A stretch of DNA of 34,110 nt, taken from contig SXND01000211.1 of the NCBI GenBank assembly GCA_005777235.1, positions 1-34,110 on the forward strand, written 5' to 3'. This stretch comes from Pseudomonadota bacterium (GTDB taxonomy: Bacteria; Tectomicrobia; Entotheonellia; Entotheonellales; Entotheonellaceae). Positions 13,997 to 22,097 of this stretch are shown piece by piece. The position numbers and the translations under genes are program-made. The notes under the pieces were generated by a model, which did no database searches, was not told the DNA's origin, and saw nothing but the letters and a program-made list of their open reading frames with translations. How positions within the stretch are numbered: position 1 is the first letter of the stretch; each line of letters opens with the position of its first letter.

Positions 13997-14890
13997 TTAG
14001 GCCGCCGTGTGCTGCTGGATATAGGCTCCCACACGTTCGATAGCCTGTTGTCCCTCGGGCAACAGCGCGGCGAACAAATGCCACACGTGAATCATGTCCT
14101 CCCAGGCTTCCAGGGTTACCTCGACGCCAGCGGCTTGCGCCCGCTCGGCCAGACGCGTGGCGTCATCCAGCAGCGTTTCCGCGGTGCCCACATGCACCAA
14201 CAGCGGTGGCAAGGTGTGCAGAGCAGCATACAGCGGGGCCGCGAGTGGCGTGCGTGGATCCGCCCCGCCTAGGTAGAGATCGGCGAACCACTGCAGGCCC
14301 GGACGTTGCACGATGGGATCGACACTGGCTTTGGTGGTCATGGACGCGCCCAGGCCTTCGAGATCCACCCAGGGCGAGAGACAGACCCCCGCCGCCGGCA
14401 GTGGCTCTCCGGCATCACGCAGCGCCACCAGCGTTGCGACGGTGAGGCCCCCGCCGGCGGAGTCTCCAGCCACCACGAGGCGGGACGGAGCGATGCCCTG
14501 ACGCAGCACCCAGCGGTACGCAGCGATAGCGTCTTCCACGGCGGCCGGGTACGGATGCTCAGGCGCCAGACGATAGTCCAGCAGCAGCACCCGCGCTGCC
14601 GCGGCACGGGATAGACGTGCCGCCAGGTCGGCATGGGTATTGATGGAGCCAATGACGTAGCCTCCACCATGCAGGTAGAGCACGACACGTGCGGCATCGG
14701 CTCCTGGCGTATCGATCCATGCCGCGGGCACACCGGCGACGTCTACAGGGGTTCGGTGGACATCAGTTGCCAGGGGAAATTTGGCGGCGAGCATGTCAAA
14801 ACCTTGACGTCGATCAGCCACCGTCGCGTCGGCGGGTATTGGCCTGGAAGTGAGTAAATGGATAAGGGCTGTGAGTTCACGACTTGCCAT
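13997..14890 (-). CDS. Alpha/beta hydrolase, hormone-sensitive-lipase (HSL) family
   Basis: The 297-residue product has LYLHGGGYVIGS (oxyanion-hole HGGG motif, about residues 71-82), the nucleophile elbow GDSAGGG (about 144-150) and a C-terminal acid/His pair in VGTAETLLDDATRLAERA and WEDMIHVWHLF. This is the standard layout of bacterial HSL-type esterases, soluble enzymes that hydrolyse short acyl esters. The length is normal and no signal peptide is seen. The ATG at 14890 has a GGAGAAAA site. The upstream region is unusually AT-rich and carries a set of nested palindromes, suggesting repressor control. It converges with the dehydrogenase gene. Confidence 0.93.
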   Translation of the reverse strand: MASRELTALIHLLTSRPIPADATVADRRQGFDMLAAKFPLATDVHRTPVDVAGVPAAWIDTPGADAARVVLYLHGGGYVIGSINTHADLAARLSRAAAARVLLLDYRLAPEHPYPAAVEDAIAAYRWVLRQGIAPSRLVVAGDSAGGGLTVATLVALRDAGEPLPAAGVCLSPWVDLEGLGASMTTKASVDPIVQRPGLQWFADLYLGGADPRTPLAAPLYAALHTLPPLLVHVGTAETLLDDATRLAERAQAAGVEVTLEAWEDMIHVWHLFAALLPEGQQAIERVGAYIQQHTAA

Positions 14891-14904
14891 CGATGTTTTC
14901 TCCG

Positions 14905-14954
14905 ATATCTCATGTGTTACATTATATTTTTATGTAATTTATTACATGAGATAT
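14905..14954. promoter_or_regulatory. Nested palindromic operator upstream of the HSL-type hydrolase
   Basis: ATATCTCATGT (14905-14915) and ACATGAGATAT (14944-14954) are perfect 11-base inverted repeats. Between them TTACAT (14917-14922) pairs with ATGTAA (14932-14937), and ATGTAAT (14932-14938) forms a second palindrome with ATTACAT (14941-14947). They lie 15-64 bases before the hydrolase start. Such alternative dyads are typical of TetR- or MarR-type operators, but no regulator gene is in the neighbourhood. Confidence 0.6.
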
Positions 14955-15252
14955 ACAATATAAATACATAAATAACAACCTTAATGAATATCTTTCCACC
15001 AGAATAGGACACCTCAAGGCCGTGGATGTGCTCTCTCTCCTCCATTCCTCCCGCTGGCAGGAGCGAAACCGCGCGTCGCTCACTCTCTCCAGAAAGTCCT
15101 CTCGCCCATGAAAATCAAGAAATCACATGAGAGATGCTCAATAATTGTCGATGCAACAGTTGTGATATTTTTTATAAATTTGTAATTTTTTCCATGCAAT
15201 ATGCGCCAAAAAACCTCAGAGCAATATGTTCCCTGGCACGAAGACAGGGTTT
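14955..15252. other. AT-rich gap without gene
   Basis: The composition drops far below that of the rest of the window, especially at 14930-14990 and 15130-15200. No protein-like frame or tRNA is visible. It may be residual DNA from a lost insertion beside the deleted MFS gene. Confidence 0.4.
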
Positions 15253-15848
15253 TTATAACACTTTATCTTCATGCAATGTCTCAACAATGTTAGTTCTTGA
15301 TCCCTCCTCTGCCCTGTCTCGTGCTACGCCAAAACGGTTCTGGAGTGCCTGCCAGCATTCTCGAAGCGGGAGCGCTGGCAAGGTGGCTACCAGACTCGCC
15401 AAGGCGGCGCAGCAAAAATACTCTTGATAGGCGACAGTCGTCGCTTCGGCCAACAAACGCTGATGGCCGCAATCAAGGGCTGCATCAGCCCCACACCGAG
15501 ACCGCTGAGCACTTGAAAGACAATGAGCGACTCAACACTCCAGGCCAGGCCTCTGAGGGCAGAGCCCACACAAAACAGTGCCAGACTCGCTAGACAGAGC
15601 GCCCGATGTCCCATCAGGCCGACCAGCCAGGCCACCAAAGGTATGGTGACGGTTTGCGCAATGCCCGGACCCGTCAACACCCACTGGACTTGATCGAGAT
15701 CGGCCCGCAGGCTCGTCATTAGCTGCGGGAGGATGACGTTGGCGACCATAATGGCGATGGGAAACGACACTATACCCAGCAGAAGACTGCTGGTTGCTCG
15801 CCAACGCGCACGCGGCAGCAGCACTAGGGGAAGCGCGGTAACAGCCAT
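15253..15848 (-). pseudogene. MFS drug-efflux type transporter with large internal deletion
   Basis: The frame from 15848 gives an MFS N-terminus of the DHA2/EmrB kind: helix 1 (LLLGIVSFPIAIMVANVILP), LRADLDQVQWVLTGPGIAQT, helix 2-4 sequence and VFQVLSGLGVGLMQPLIAAI. Near 15455-15470 it breaks, and a different frame reads TVAYQEYFCCAALASLVATL followed by PALPLR, which resembles the last helix of the same family. The middle (about helices 5-13) and the reading phase are missing, so it cannot be functional. These pumps normally have 12-14 helices and about 450-550 residues. Confidence 0.7.
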
Positions 15849-15975
15849 GAAGATATCCCGAGGTCAACGTGCGGGACGGCAAGCGTCGAGGAGCCAGGAG
15901 CTGCCAGCGTCCGTCCTGGCTTCTCCTGGCTCTGCGGCATGTCGAGGCCATGCGGGGACGGCCTGCGATGTGGAA

Positions 15976-16596
15976 CTACGCCGTGGGTGAAAACGACGCG
16001 GGAATCAACATTTTGGTCTGCTGGCTCACGAGCCACTCGCGTGTTTTCGGTGGCCAATCCGGCAACTTCTGTGACTGCTCACGAATGCGATGCCGGGCTG
16101 CAAGATCTTCGTAGGGCCAGATGTGGATCCAGCGATTCAGCCCACCGACTTCGCTGTGCATACACGCCGCAATCGGCGACAGTTTGACGCGTTCTGGTAG
16201 CGATTTTTCCCAGGCTTCCAATACCCGCGGAATGGCGCCAGGCTGATACGTATAAATCCGCATCTCGTAGATGTTGCCCAGCTTCTTGCCGCCACCCAGT
16301 GACGGGGAAAAGGCGGCCGGAATCCAGATTTCGGACTCCATATTGAGGATGGCGTCCCCACTCGGCGGTGGCCAACCCTGGACACCCCCCGCCTGCGCCC
16401 GCACATCGGAGCGGTGCTGCAGATTTTCGTATTCCCACACATGCAGCACCTGATTGAGTGGCCCGATCTCCGTATGCCAGAAAGCCACCAGGGGAGACAG
16501 TTTCACGCGGTTGGGCAGCGCGGCTTCAAAATTCTTCTCAAACTGGGCCACGGCACCGGGCTTCAACGTATAGGTACGAATTTCATAAATACTCAT
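15976..16596 (-). CDS. NIPSNAP family protein, two-domain
   Basis: The 206-residue product contains two related ferredoxin-like halves. The first starts IYEIRTYTLKPGAVAQFEK and the second IYEMRIYTYQPGAIPRVLE. Each is followed by RVKLSPL/RVKLSPI and an E-x-G-x-L/LN-x-x-x-HVW/HIW-x-YE segment. This is the NIPSNAP dimeric alpha/beta-barrel pattern, found in small proteins linked to organic-compound catabolism and of poorly known function. The ATG at 16596 has an AAAGGA site. It is a single gene, followed after 127 bases by the decayed MFS pump, so the two may once have been co-transcribed. Confidence 0.9.
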   Translation of the reverse strand: MSIYEIRTYTLKPGAVAQFEKNFEAALPNRVKLSPLVAFWHTEIGPLNQVLHVWEYENLQHRSDVRAQAGGVQGWPPPSGDAILNMESEIWIPAAFSPSLGGGKKLGNIYEMRIYTYQPGAIPRVLEAWEKSLPERVKLSPIAACMHSEVGGLNRWIHIWPYEDLAARHRIREQSQKLPDWPPKTREWLVSQQTKMLIPASFSPTA

Positions 16597-16745
16597 CGAG
16601 TCGTCCTTTCCTCACGAGAGCTCTTCCCATCGCCTCACGCGCATGTCACATCCATACACAAGAGGTCGCCATTGTACGCCCCTGACGAGCGGGAGTCAAA
16701 AGCCACGCCGGCGGGCCACGCCGTGGGGCCACGGGAGACCGCACG

Positions 16746-17783
16746 TTAGCGTCCGGCGAGTTGATCGGCAAACCGTCCCACCGTCAGGGCAAAGTAATTG
16801 GAGCGGTTCCACTTCATGATGACTTGATAGTTGGCATAGACGAGGAACGCCGTCTGCACCGCGCCACCCGGTACGACGAGTGACGCGGGCTCTGCCGCCG
16901 GTGCGAAGGCGCCGCCATCCTGGCGCTGTACCCCCAAGGCCTGCCACTCCGCCACGCTTTTGCTCGTCCCGGTGCCACCATGGACGGTGACATTGTAACT
17001 GGGGGGTAACACGACAGGGTGGCCCCATGGTTCCCCATCGCGCCACCCTGAACTGGCTAGATAATTCGCCGTGGAGGCAAACACATCAGCCAACGTCGTC
17101 CAGATGTCCCGGCGCCCATCGCCGTCGTAATCGACGGCATACTGCTGGAAGCTCGAGGGCATGAACTGATTCTGCCCCATGGCCCCGGCCCAGGAGCCGG
17201 TCATGACCTCGGGGCGAACATCGCCAGCATCCAGAATTTTCAGGGCCTCAAAGAGCTCACGGCGAAACAGCGTACTGCGACGGCCATCGTAGGCCAGCGT
17301 TGCCAGAGAGGCCAGCACCGGGAAATTGCCCGTCATGCGGCCAAAGTCCGTTTCCAGGCCCCAGAGGGCCACCAGCATGCCCGGGGGGACATGATACCGC
17401 TGGCTAACCTCCCGCAGCAGGGCGCGATGTTCCTGGAGCAGGCGGACCCCGCGCTGGATGCGTGCGGTGGGGAGCGTCCGGTCGAAGTACTGCGCATACG
17501 TCAACGTGTCGTCGGGCTGCTTGCGGTCGAGTTCCACAACACGCGGCACGGGCTGCAAGCCAGTGAGTGCCGCATCAAGGGTCCGGGGCTGTACCCCGAG
17601 TGCCAGCGCTTCCACACGCACGTCTCGCAACCAGGCAGAAAAATTCGCCGGTTGCGTACTGCCCAACCCCACCCACAGCAGCAGCCCACTGCTCAGACTG
17701 CCCCACCACCAAGCGGCGCGACCATACCATGGCCATCGTGCTCCACCGGGTGGGCTGGGGTAAGCGGGCGTCTGGTTTCCCAT
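16746..17783 (-). CDS. Lytic murein transglycosylase, MltB/SLT family
   Basis: The 345-residue product has an N-terminal hydrophobic segment (about residues 27-45, WWWGSLSSGLLLWVGLGS) serving as signal or anchor. A catalytic domain follows with ALWGLETDFGRMTGNFPVLA, where the Glu is the catalytic acid of this family, then GSWAGAMGQNQFMPSSFQQY and the VDYDGDGRRDIW calcium-loop-like motif. It cleaves peptidoglycan between MurNAc and GlcNAc, forming 1,6-anhydroMurNAc in the periplasm. The start at 17783 has AAAGGA in front. There is no lipobox, so it resembles a soluble or anchored MltB-like enzyme. No peptidoglycan-binding domain follows. No neighbouring cell-wall genes are present. Confidence 0.92.
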   Translation of the reverse strand: MGNQTPAYPSPPGGARWPWYGRAAWWWGSLSSGLLLWVGLGSTQPANFSAWLRDVRVEALALGVQPRTLDAALTGLQPVPRVVELDRKQPDDTLTYAQYFDRTLPTARIQRGVRLLQEHRALLREVSQRYHVPPGMLVALWGLETDFGRMTGNFPVLASLATLAYDGRRSTLFRRELFEALKILDAGDVRPEVMTGSWAGAMGQNQFMPSSFQQYAVDYDGDGRRDIWTTLADVFASTANYLASSGWRDGEPWGHPVVLPPSYNVTVHGGTGTSKSVAEWQALGVQRQDGGAFAPAAEPASLVVPGGAVQTAFLVYANYQVIMKWNRSNYFALTVGRFADQLAGR

Positions 17784-17828
17784 GCTTTTCCTTTCAAGGG
17801 TCTCCGGACAGCCAGGCAGTCCCACGCC

Positions 17829-18166
17829 CTACGGCTCTCCTGCTGCCGGGACAGAACGCGCCACGAGCTGTGGCATGTCTTGCATGGCAAGGGGTAACGA
17901 CAGCGCCCCGTCGCATGCCTGCACCAACAAACGCTCGCGGTCGCCTTGTATGGGCAGGGCGGTCATGGCGACATCGGCCTTGAGCCTCTGCAGGCCGTAG
18001 AGCCATCCATGCCGGACCGTTGCACGTCCATGCACATCAACGCCAGCTGATCCTCCCGGGCCAGGGGCATTCCCGCTTCTACCGTGTCGGCTTCCAGGGG
18101 AGTATAGCCGCGAAACTGCCGGACATCACGCAGCAATTTGAGGGGCTGCAGCGTGTCTGCCACCAT
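17829..18166 (-). pseudogene. Possible frameshifted remnant of an unknown gene
   Basis: In the otherwise empty 17784-18544 stretch, two minus-strand frames have protein-like composition and would join by one shift near 18010-18030. The first reads VADTLQPLKLLRDVRQFRGY and TPLEADTVEAGMPLARED, the second HGWLYGLQRLKADVAMTALP and ERLLVQACDGALSLPLAMQD. I do not recognise a family. Outside this, the stretch holds nothing that I can support. Confidence 0.25.
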
Positions 18167-18452
18167 GCGGATGCGTCCAGCCGCCCTACGACATCCCTCC
18201 CGCGTGTGGTGGTACGCGCAGCACGGGCGTGCCTCCCCCCGAGCGCAGCTCCGCGTCCGCTCTCCGGTCCACAACCCCGTGGCCACGCGCCTCATCGGCA
18301 TGGTGGCTCCCGCCGCACCCCTGCGTTGCTGCGGATGCTCCCTACCTCGGCCCCCTTATAGGACGCCCGACTGTTGAATTTTCTGGAAGGCTACCGTACA
18401 GTCTGCCAAGGACAGGCTATGCCCCTCACAGAGAAAGGGCTTTAGCCCGTGG

Positions 18453-18478
18453 AAGCCACGCCAATTTATTGGCAGTGG
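18453..18478 (+). repeat. Left copy of a perfect 26-bp direct repeat bounding tnpB
   Basis: The 26 bases are identical to 19664-19689. Each copy folds into a hairpin (CCACGCCAA against TTGGCAGTGG). Just before it, GGGCTTTAGCCC forms a second small hairpin, usual for the left end of IS605-type elements. Confidence 0.8.
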
Positions 18479-18508
18479 AGGAAACGTTCCCGGCTTGAGC
18501 CCAAAGTG

Positions 18509-18538
18509 TTAGCGTGTGATACGAGCATGTGATATAAT
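18509..18538 (+). promoter_or_regulatory. Promoter of tnpB
   Basis: A perfect TATAAT at 18533-18538 is preceded at 18 bases by a weak TTAGCG (18509-18514). The start codon of tnpB lies only seven bases after the -10 box, so the transcript may be nearly leaderless. Confidence 0.45.
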
Positions 18539-18544
18539 GTCCTT

Positions 18545-19696
18545 ATGTACACTGTACGCACGATTGCTTGTAAACTTGCGCCGACTGAGGAGCAACGTAC
18601 GGAGTTGAACGCCACACTTGTGGCGTTCGCCGATGCGTGCAACTGTACGGCAGACGTGGCGCGTGCGATCCATTCCACGAACAAAGTCCTTGTGCAACAT
18701 GCCTGCTACCAGGATATCCGGCAGCAGTGTGGCTTGTCGGCCAACCTGGCGATACGTGCCATTGCGCGGGTGTGTGCCGCGCTCAAAGTCCCTGCAAAAA
18801 TGCACTCGGTGTTTGCACCAACCTCTGCGGACTATGATGCCCGCATCTTCAGCTTGCGGGAATGGGACTGGACCTTTAGCATGACGTTGCTGCACCACAG
18901 AGCCCATCTTGCGACGAAGCTCGGGGACTACCAGAAACGCCAGTTGCAAGGGCGCCTGCCGCGTAGCGCTACGCTGGTGAAACGGCGAGACGGCACCTTC
19001 TTCGTACACGTGGTGTTGACCGATACCGTGTCAGAGCCAGAAGAGCCGCATGGGATGATCGGCATGGACCTGGGGATCAAGAATCTGGCCACGACGGATG
19101 ATGGCGAGCACTTCAGTGGCGACGCGGTTGAAGCGGTACGGAAGCGCTATGGACGTATGCGGCGTACCTGCCAACAGGCTGGCACGAAGAGTGCGAAGCG
19201 CAAGCTCCAGAAAATCCGCATGCGGGAATCCCGCATGCGTGCGCATGAGAACCATCGGATGAGTAACCGACTGATTGCCAAGGCCAAAGACACGAGATCC
19301 GCTATCGCCTGCGAAGACTTGACAGGGATAGGGGACCGGATAACGGCTAGAAAAGCTCAGCGCAGTCGGCTCAAGGGTTGGGCGTTTTACCAGTTGCGTA
19401 CCTTTATAATCTACAAAGCGAAGCGTGAAGGGATTTTGGTGTTGCCGGTTGACCAGCGCAACACGTCCCGTACCTTCTCGTCCTGTGGGCACTGTGAGAA
19501 GCGCAACCGGAAGTCCAGGGATGAGTTTGTCTGTCGGCATTGCGGATACGCCCTTCCTGCGGACTGGAACGCCGCCAAGAACATTCAAGCAAGGGGTGAA
19601 GTCATGCACCCTGTTGTTGAAGTCGTGGATGCTGGGACTCAGAACCTGGTTGAGACTACTAACAAGCCACGCCAATTTATTGGCAGTGGTTCATGA
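18545..19696 (+). CDS. tnpB: TnpB RNA-guided nuclease (IS200/IS605 family, Cas12 ancestor)
   Basis: The 383-residue product has a helical N-terminal half and a complete RuvC domain: GMDLGIKNLA (Asp175), IACEDLTGI (Glu257), a zinc finger CGHC...CRHCG (Cys314/317 and 330/333) and DWNAAKNI (Asp340). All three acidic residues are present, so it should be active. TnpB, guided by RNA made from the element's right end, cuts DNA next to a short target-adjacent motif and preserves the element. No tnpA partner is present. The gene is bounded by perfect 26-bp direct repeats, and its stop lies just past the right copy. The last residues (RQFIGSGS) are read from the right-end repeat itself, so gene and element end overlap. 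Confidence 0.93.
   Translation: MYTVRTIACKLAPTEEQRTELNATLVAFADACNCTADVARAIHSTNKVLVQHACYQDIRQQCGLSANLAIRAIARVCAALKVPAKMHSVFAPTSADYDARIFSLREWDWTFSMTLLHHRAHLATKLGDYQKRQLQGRLPRSATLVKRRDGTFFVHVVLTDTVSEPEEPHGMIGMDLGIKNLATTDDGEHFSGDAVEAVRKRYGRMRRTCQQAGTKSAKRKLQKIRMRESRMRAHENHRMSNRLIAKAKDTRSAIACEDLTGIGDRITARKAQRSRLKGWAFYQLRTFIIYKAKREGILVLPVDQRNTSRTFSSCGHCEKRNRKSRDEFVCRHCGYALPADWNAAKNIQARGEVMHPVVEVVDAGTQNLVETTNKPRQFIGSGS
19664..19689 (+). repeat. Right copy of the 26-bp direct repeat (tnpB 3' end)
   Basis: It is identical to 18453-18478. It lies within the last codons of tnpB. In this family the omega RNA 3' scaffold comes from this end, and the guide would be the following bases from about 19690 onward, outside the element. 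Confidence 0.8.
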
Positions 19697-19726
19697 CTAT
19701 CCCCGTGCGCAAAGCGAGTCGCGTGT

Positions 19727-20815
19727 ATGACCATTGAATATGGCATGAAGGACGGTATGCTCCTCTGGGTGCGCAATCCTTTTAATGGCACGGTCACATA
19801 CTTCAATGATGTGCATCGCAAGCCCCATGTCTTCGGACTCTTGACCAACCCGCAACACCCCGCGGCCCTGAGGCCGCTGGCGCCCCACGATCTGCGCGAT
19901 GAGATGGAGCGCGTACGCCACGCCTGCGTGTTCTGTCCAGGAAACGAAGCGATGACCATGGAAGAGGTGATGCGCGTCACCTATGGCGAGATGTACGAGA
20001 GTACCGCCATGCCGAGCGGCTTTCATGGCGACGATTGGGCCATTCGAGTGGTGCGGAACATTATTCCGCGTGTGCCTGAGGAGTGTACCGGGGGCAGAAA
20101 CGAGTCGTATGTCATTATTGAAGACGGGCGACATTTCTTACCAGGAGCCACTGGCTTAAGTGATCTCATGTGGTCTGGGGTGTTACCGGCACAGCATTAC
20201 TACCATCTCTTACGGATAGCCGCGGCGGTGGTGCGCCGCTCCCTCGACAATCCGGCGGTGCAATCGGTGCTGATCCGCAAGCATCAGGGCCGTGAGTCGG
20301 GAGCCTCGCAGCCGCATATCCACCTGCAAGCCATCGGTGCCGATCGCGTCTTCCCCGATGTCGAGCGCGACATGGAAGTGACGGCCCGCCATCCCCACAT
20401 CTGGCACGAAAGCGTCGCGCTGATGCGCGAGTGCGGCTTACATATTGAAGAGGGCGACGGCATTGCCTCACAGTGGTCGCCGTTTGGCAAGTTTGGGCGG
20501 CATTTTGAAGTGATCGCCTTAGAGGACTGCCAGCCACTTCCCGACATCCCCGATACGCGCCTGCGGCTGTTCGCGCAATACACCCACCGTCTCCTGCGTG
20601 CCCTCGGGACAGCGCCGTATGATTTGGAGATTCACCACGGCGAGGGCATCCCTCTGCATCTGCATCTGCACGGGCGACGCTATGTCTATGCCAACATCGG
20701 TGGGACACTGAACGCCCCCGCCGATGTGGCCGAAAACGTGGTGGCCCCGACGCGTGACATCGTGCGCCTGCTCGCCTTGCAGACCGCCGAGGAGGAGCAG
20801 CGCTGGCAGGGTTAA
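19727..20815 (+). CDS. GalT/HIT-superfamily nucleotidyltransferase-like protein
   Basis: The 362-residue product has a Cys pair in ACVFCPGNE (about residues 66-74), likely a metal site. A HIT-type motif, SGASQPHIHLQAIG, lies around residues 191-204, with the His-x-His-x-Gln order of galactose-1-phosphate uridylyltransferases. A late PLHLHLHGR supplies further His residues. The usual GalT active-site HPH-x-Q appears here as HIHLQ. I would place it with GalT-like proteins of uncertain substrate (possibly the DUF4921 group) that transfer or hydrolyse nucleotide-sugar or AMP groups. The ATG at 19727 has only a weak ribosome site, and an ATG at 19745 is an alternative. The TnpB element lies just upstream and may have displaced the native promoter. 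Its stop overlaps that of the convergent MFS gene. Confidence 0.8.
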   Translation: MTIEYGMKDGMLLWVRNPFNGTVTYFNDVHRKPHVFGLLTNPQHPAALRPLAPHDLRDEMERVRHACVFCPGNEAMTMEEVMRVTYGEMYESTAMPSGFHGDDWAIRVVRNIIPRVPEECTGGRNESYVIIEDGRHFLPGATGLSDLMWSGVLPAQHYYHLLRIAAAVVRRSLDNPAVQSVLIRKHQGRESGASQPHIHLQAIGADRVFPDVERDMEVTARHPHIWHESVALMRECGLHIEEGDGIASQWSPFGKFGRHFEVIALEDCQPLPDIPDTRLRLFAQYTHRLLRALGTAPYDLEIHHGEGIPLHLHLHGRRYVYANIGGTLNAPADVAENVVAPTRDIVRLLALQTAEEEQRWQG

Positions 20816-22038
20816 GGTGTCGCCGCCGGTGCGCGCCGCTCCGGCTCTGCCTGCTGCGGGATGACTAAACGCCGGGTGGCCAGCCAGAAGCAGGTAATCA
20901 CGCCGAACAGCGCGCCAAAGGCCACCAGAAACGCCGGGCGATACGAGCCCATCACATCATAGACATACCCACCGAACCACGGTCCCAGTGCTCCGCCTAT
21001 GCCACTGCCGACGCTGAGTAAGCCGAAAATGGTGCCAAAAGACGGCCCAGGGAAGAGATCCGCCGCAATGGCACTGATGATTGGTCCCCGCGCCCCATAG
21101 CCCAAGCCAAAGAACACCGCGTAGACATACAGAGGCCAGAGAGCGTCGGTGCCGGTGATCAGGAGTAGCACCAGAATACCGAGCTGCGAACAGGCCACGC
21201 TGAGCGTCACTCCCCAAAAGCGTCCCAGGCGGTCGGAGAGGGTACCAAAAAGCAAACGCCCGAAGGAACTCATCAGCCCCATATGCCCTAAAATCCCTGC
21301 CGCCAGCGTGGCGCTAAACCCTAGATCAGCCAGGTAGGCGACTTGATGCACCGAGATAGGAAAGATGCCCACAGGAATGAGAAGCTGGGCCAGAGACAGG
21401 GTCCAGAATTCCCGCGTCCGCACAGCCTGCGGCACGGTCCAGACCTGGCGGTGAGGCCGTCCTACCGTGTCAACGCGGGCTCGTGTCAGGCCGTGGGGCT
21501 GGCTCCCGCCATCCTGCGGCCGGTTGCGTAGCGTCAGCAGGACGAGGACGGCATACCCGGCGGTCCCGAGCGCCAGCCAGAGAAACGTCTGCCGCCATCC
21601 CACCTGGAGAATCAGCTTTTGGGCTAGGGGGCTTACCACCTGCACGCCGAGGCCCATGCCGGCAAAGGCAAAGCCGATGATGGTGCCACGGCGCTGCAGA
21701 AACCAGGCCGAGAGCAGTGCCGCCTGAGTGACCTGCCCGGCGAGTCCCACACCGAGGCCCACCACCACACCAAACAGCAGCGTGAACTGCCACAACGTCT
21801 GCACGCTACTACACGCCGCCAGGCCACCGGCCAGGATCGCTAAGCCGCTGACCACCACGAGCCGGGGCCCCCAGCGGTCCACGAGCCAACCCGCGACCGG
21901 CGCAGCCAGCGCCTGGACAATACTGCCGAGAGAAAAGGCAGCGGCGGCACCACCACGGCTCCAGTGAAATTCTTGGAGCATGGCATGAAAAAACACGGCG
22001 AAGGAAAACCACATGCCAAAGACCACCCCGCTGCTCAT
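20812..22038 (-). CDS. MFS transporter, oxalate/formate antiporter-like (start uncertain)
   Basis: From ATG 22038 the product has 408 residues and about 12 hydrophobic helices. MFS signatures are GWLVDRWGPR after helix 2 and GTLSDRLGRFWG in the second half, with a hydrophilic loop near residue 190. It looks like the monocarboxylate/oxalate-formate antiporter group. The conserved N-terminus of that group continues upstream in the same frame as LTPYAWYIILQAF, so the true start probably lies near 22101. There an ATA codon overlaps the stop of the acyl-CoA synthetase gene behind a GGAGG site. Either ATA is used or an original ATG was lost. The overlap suggests co-expression with the synthetase: uptake of an acid, then CoA activation. 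Confidence 0.85.
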   Translation of the reverse strand: MSSGVVFGMWFSFAVFFHAMLQEFHWSRGGAAAAFSLGSIVQALAAPVAGWLVDRWGPRLVVVSGLAILAGGLAACSSVQTLWQFTLLFGVVVGLGVGLAGQVTQAALLSAWFLQRRGTIIGFAFAGMGLGVQVVSPLAQKLILQVGWRQTFLWLALGTAGYAVLVLLTLRNRPQDGGSQPHGLTRARVDTVGRPHRQVWTVPQAVRTREFWTLSLAQLLIPVGIFPISVHQVAYLADLGFSATLAAGILGHMGLMSSFGRLLFGTLSDRLGRFWGVTLSVACSQLGILVLLLITGTDALWPLYVYAVFFGLGYGARGPIISAIAADLFPGPSFGTIFGLLSVGSGIGGALGPWFGGYVYDVMGSYRPAFLVAFGALFGVITCFWLATRRLVIPQQAEPERRAPAATP

Positions 22039-22097
22039 AAAAGCCTGCAGGATGATGTACCACGCATACGGGGTGAGATGCTGGGCAACCGGTGGTT

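Noticed and set aside
12945..14084. Minus-strand frame of 379 codons across the dehydrogenase gene
   Set aside because: It is antisense to a clear Rossmann dehydrogenase and crosses the terminator and the next gene end. No motif is recognisable.
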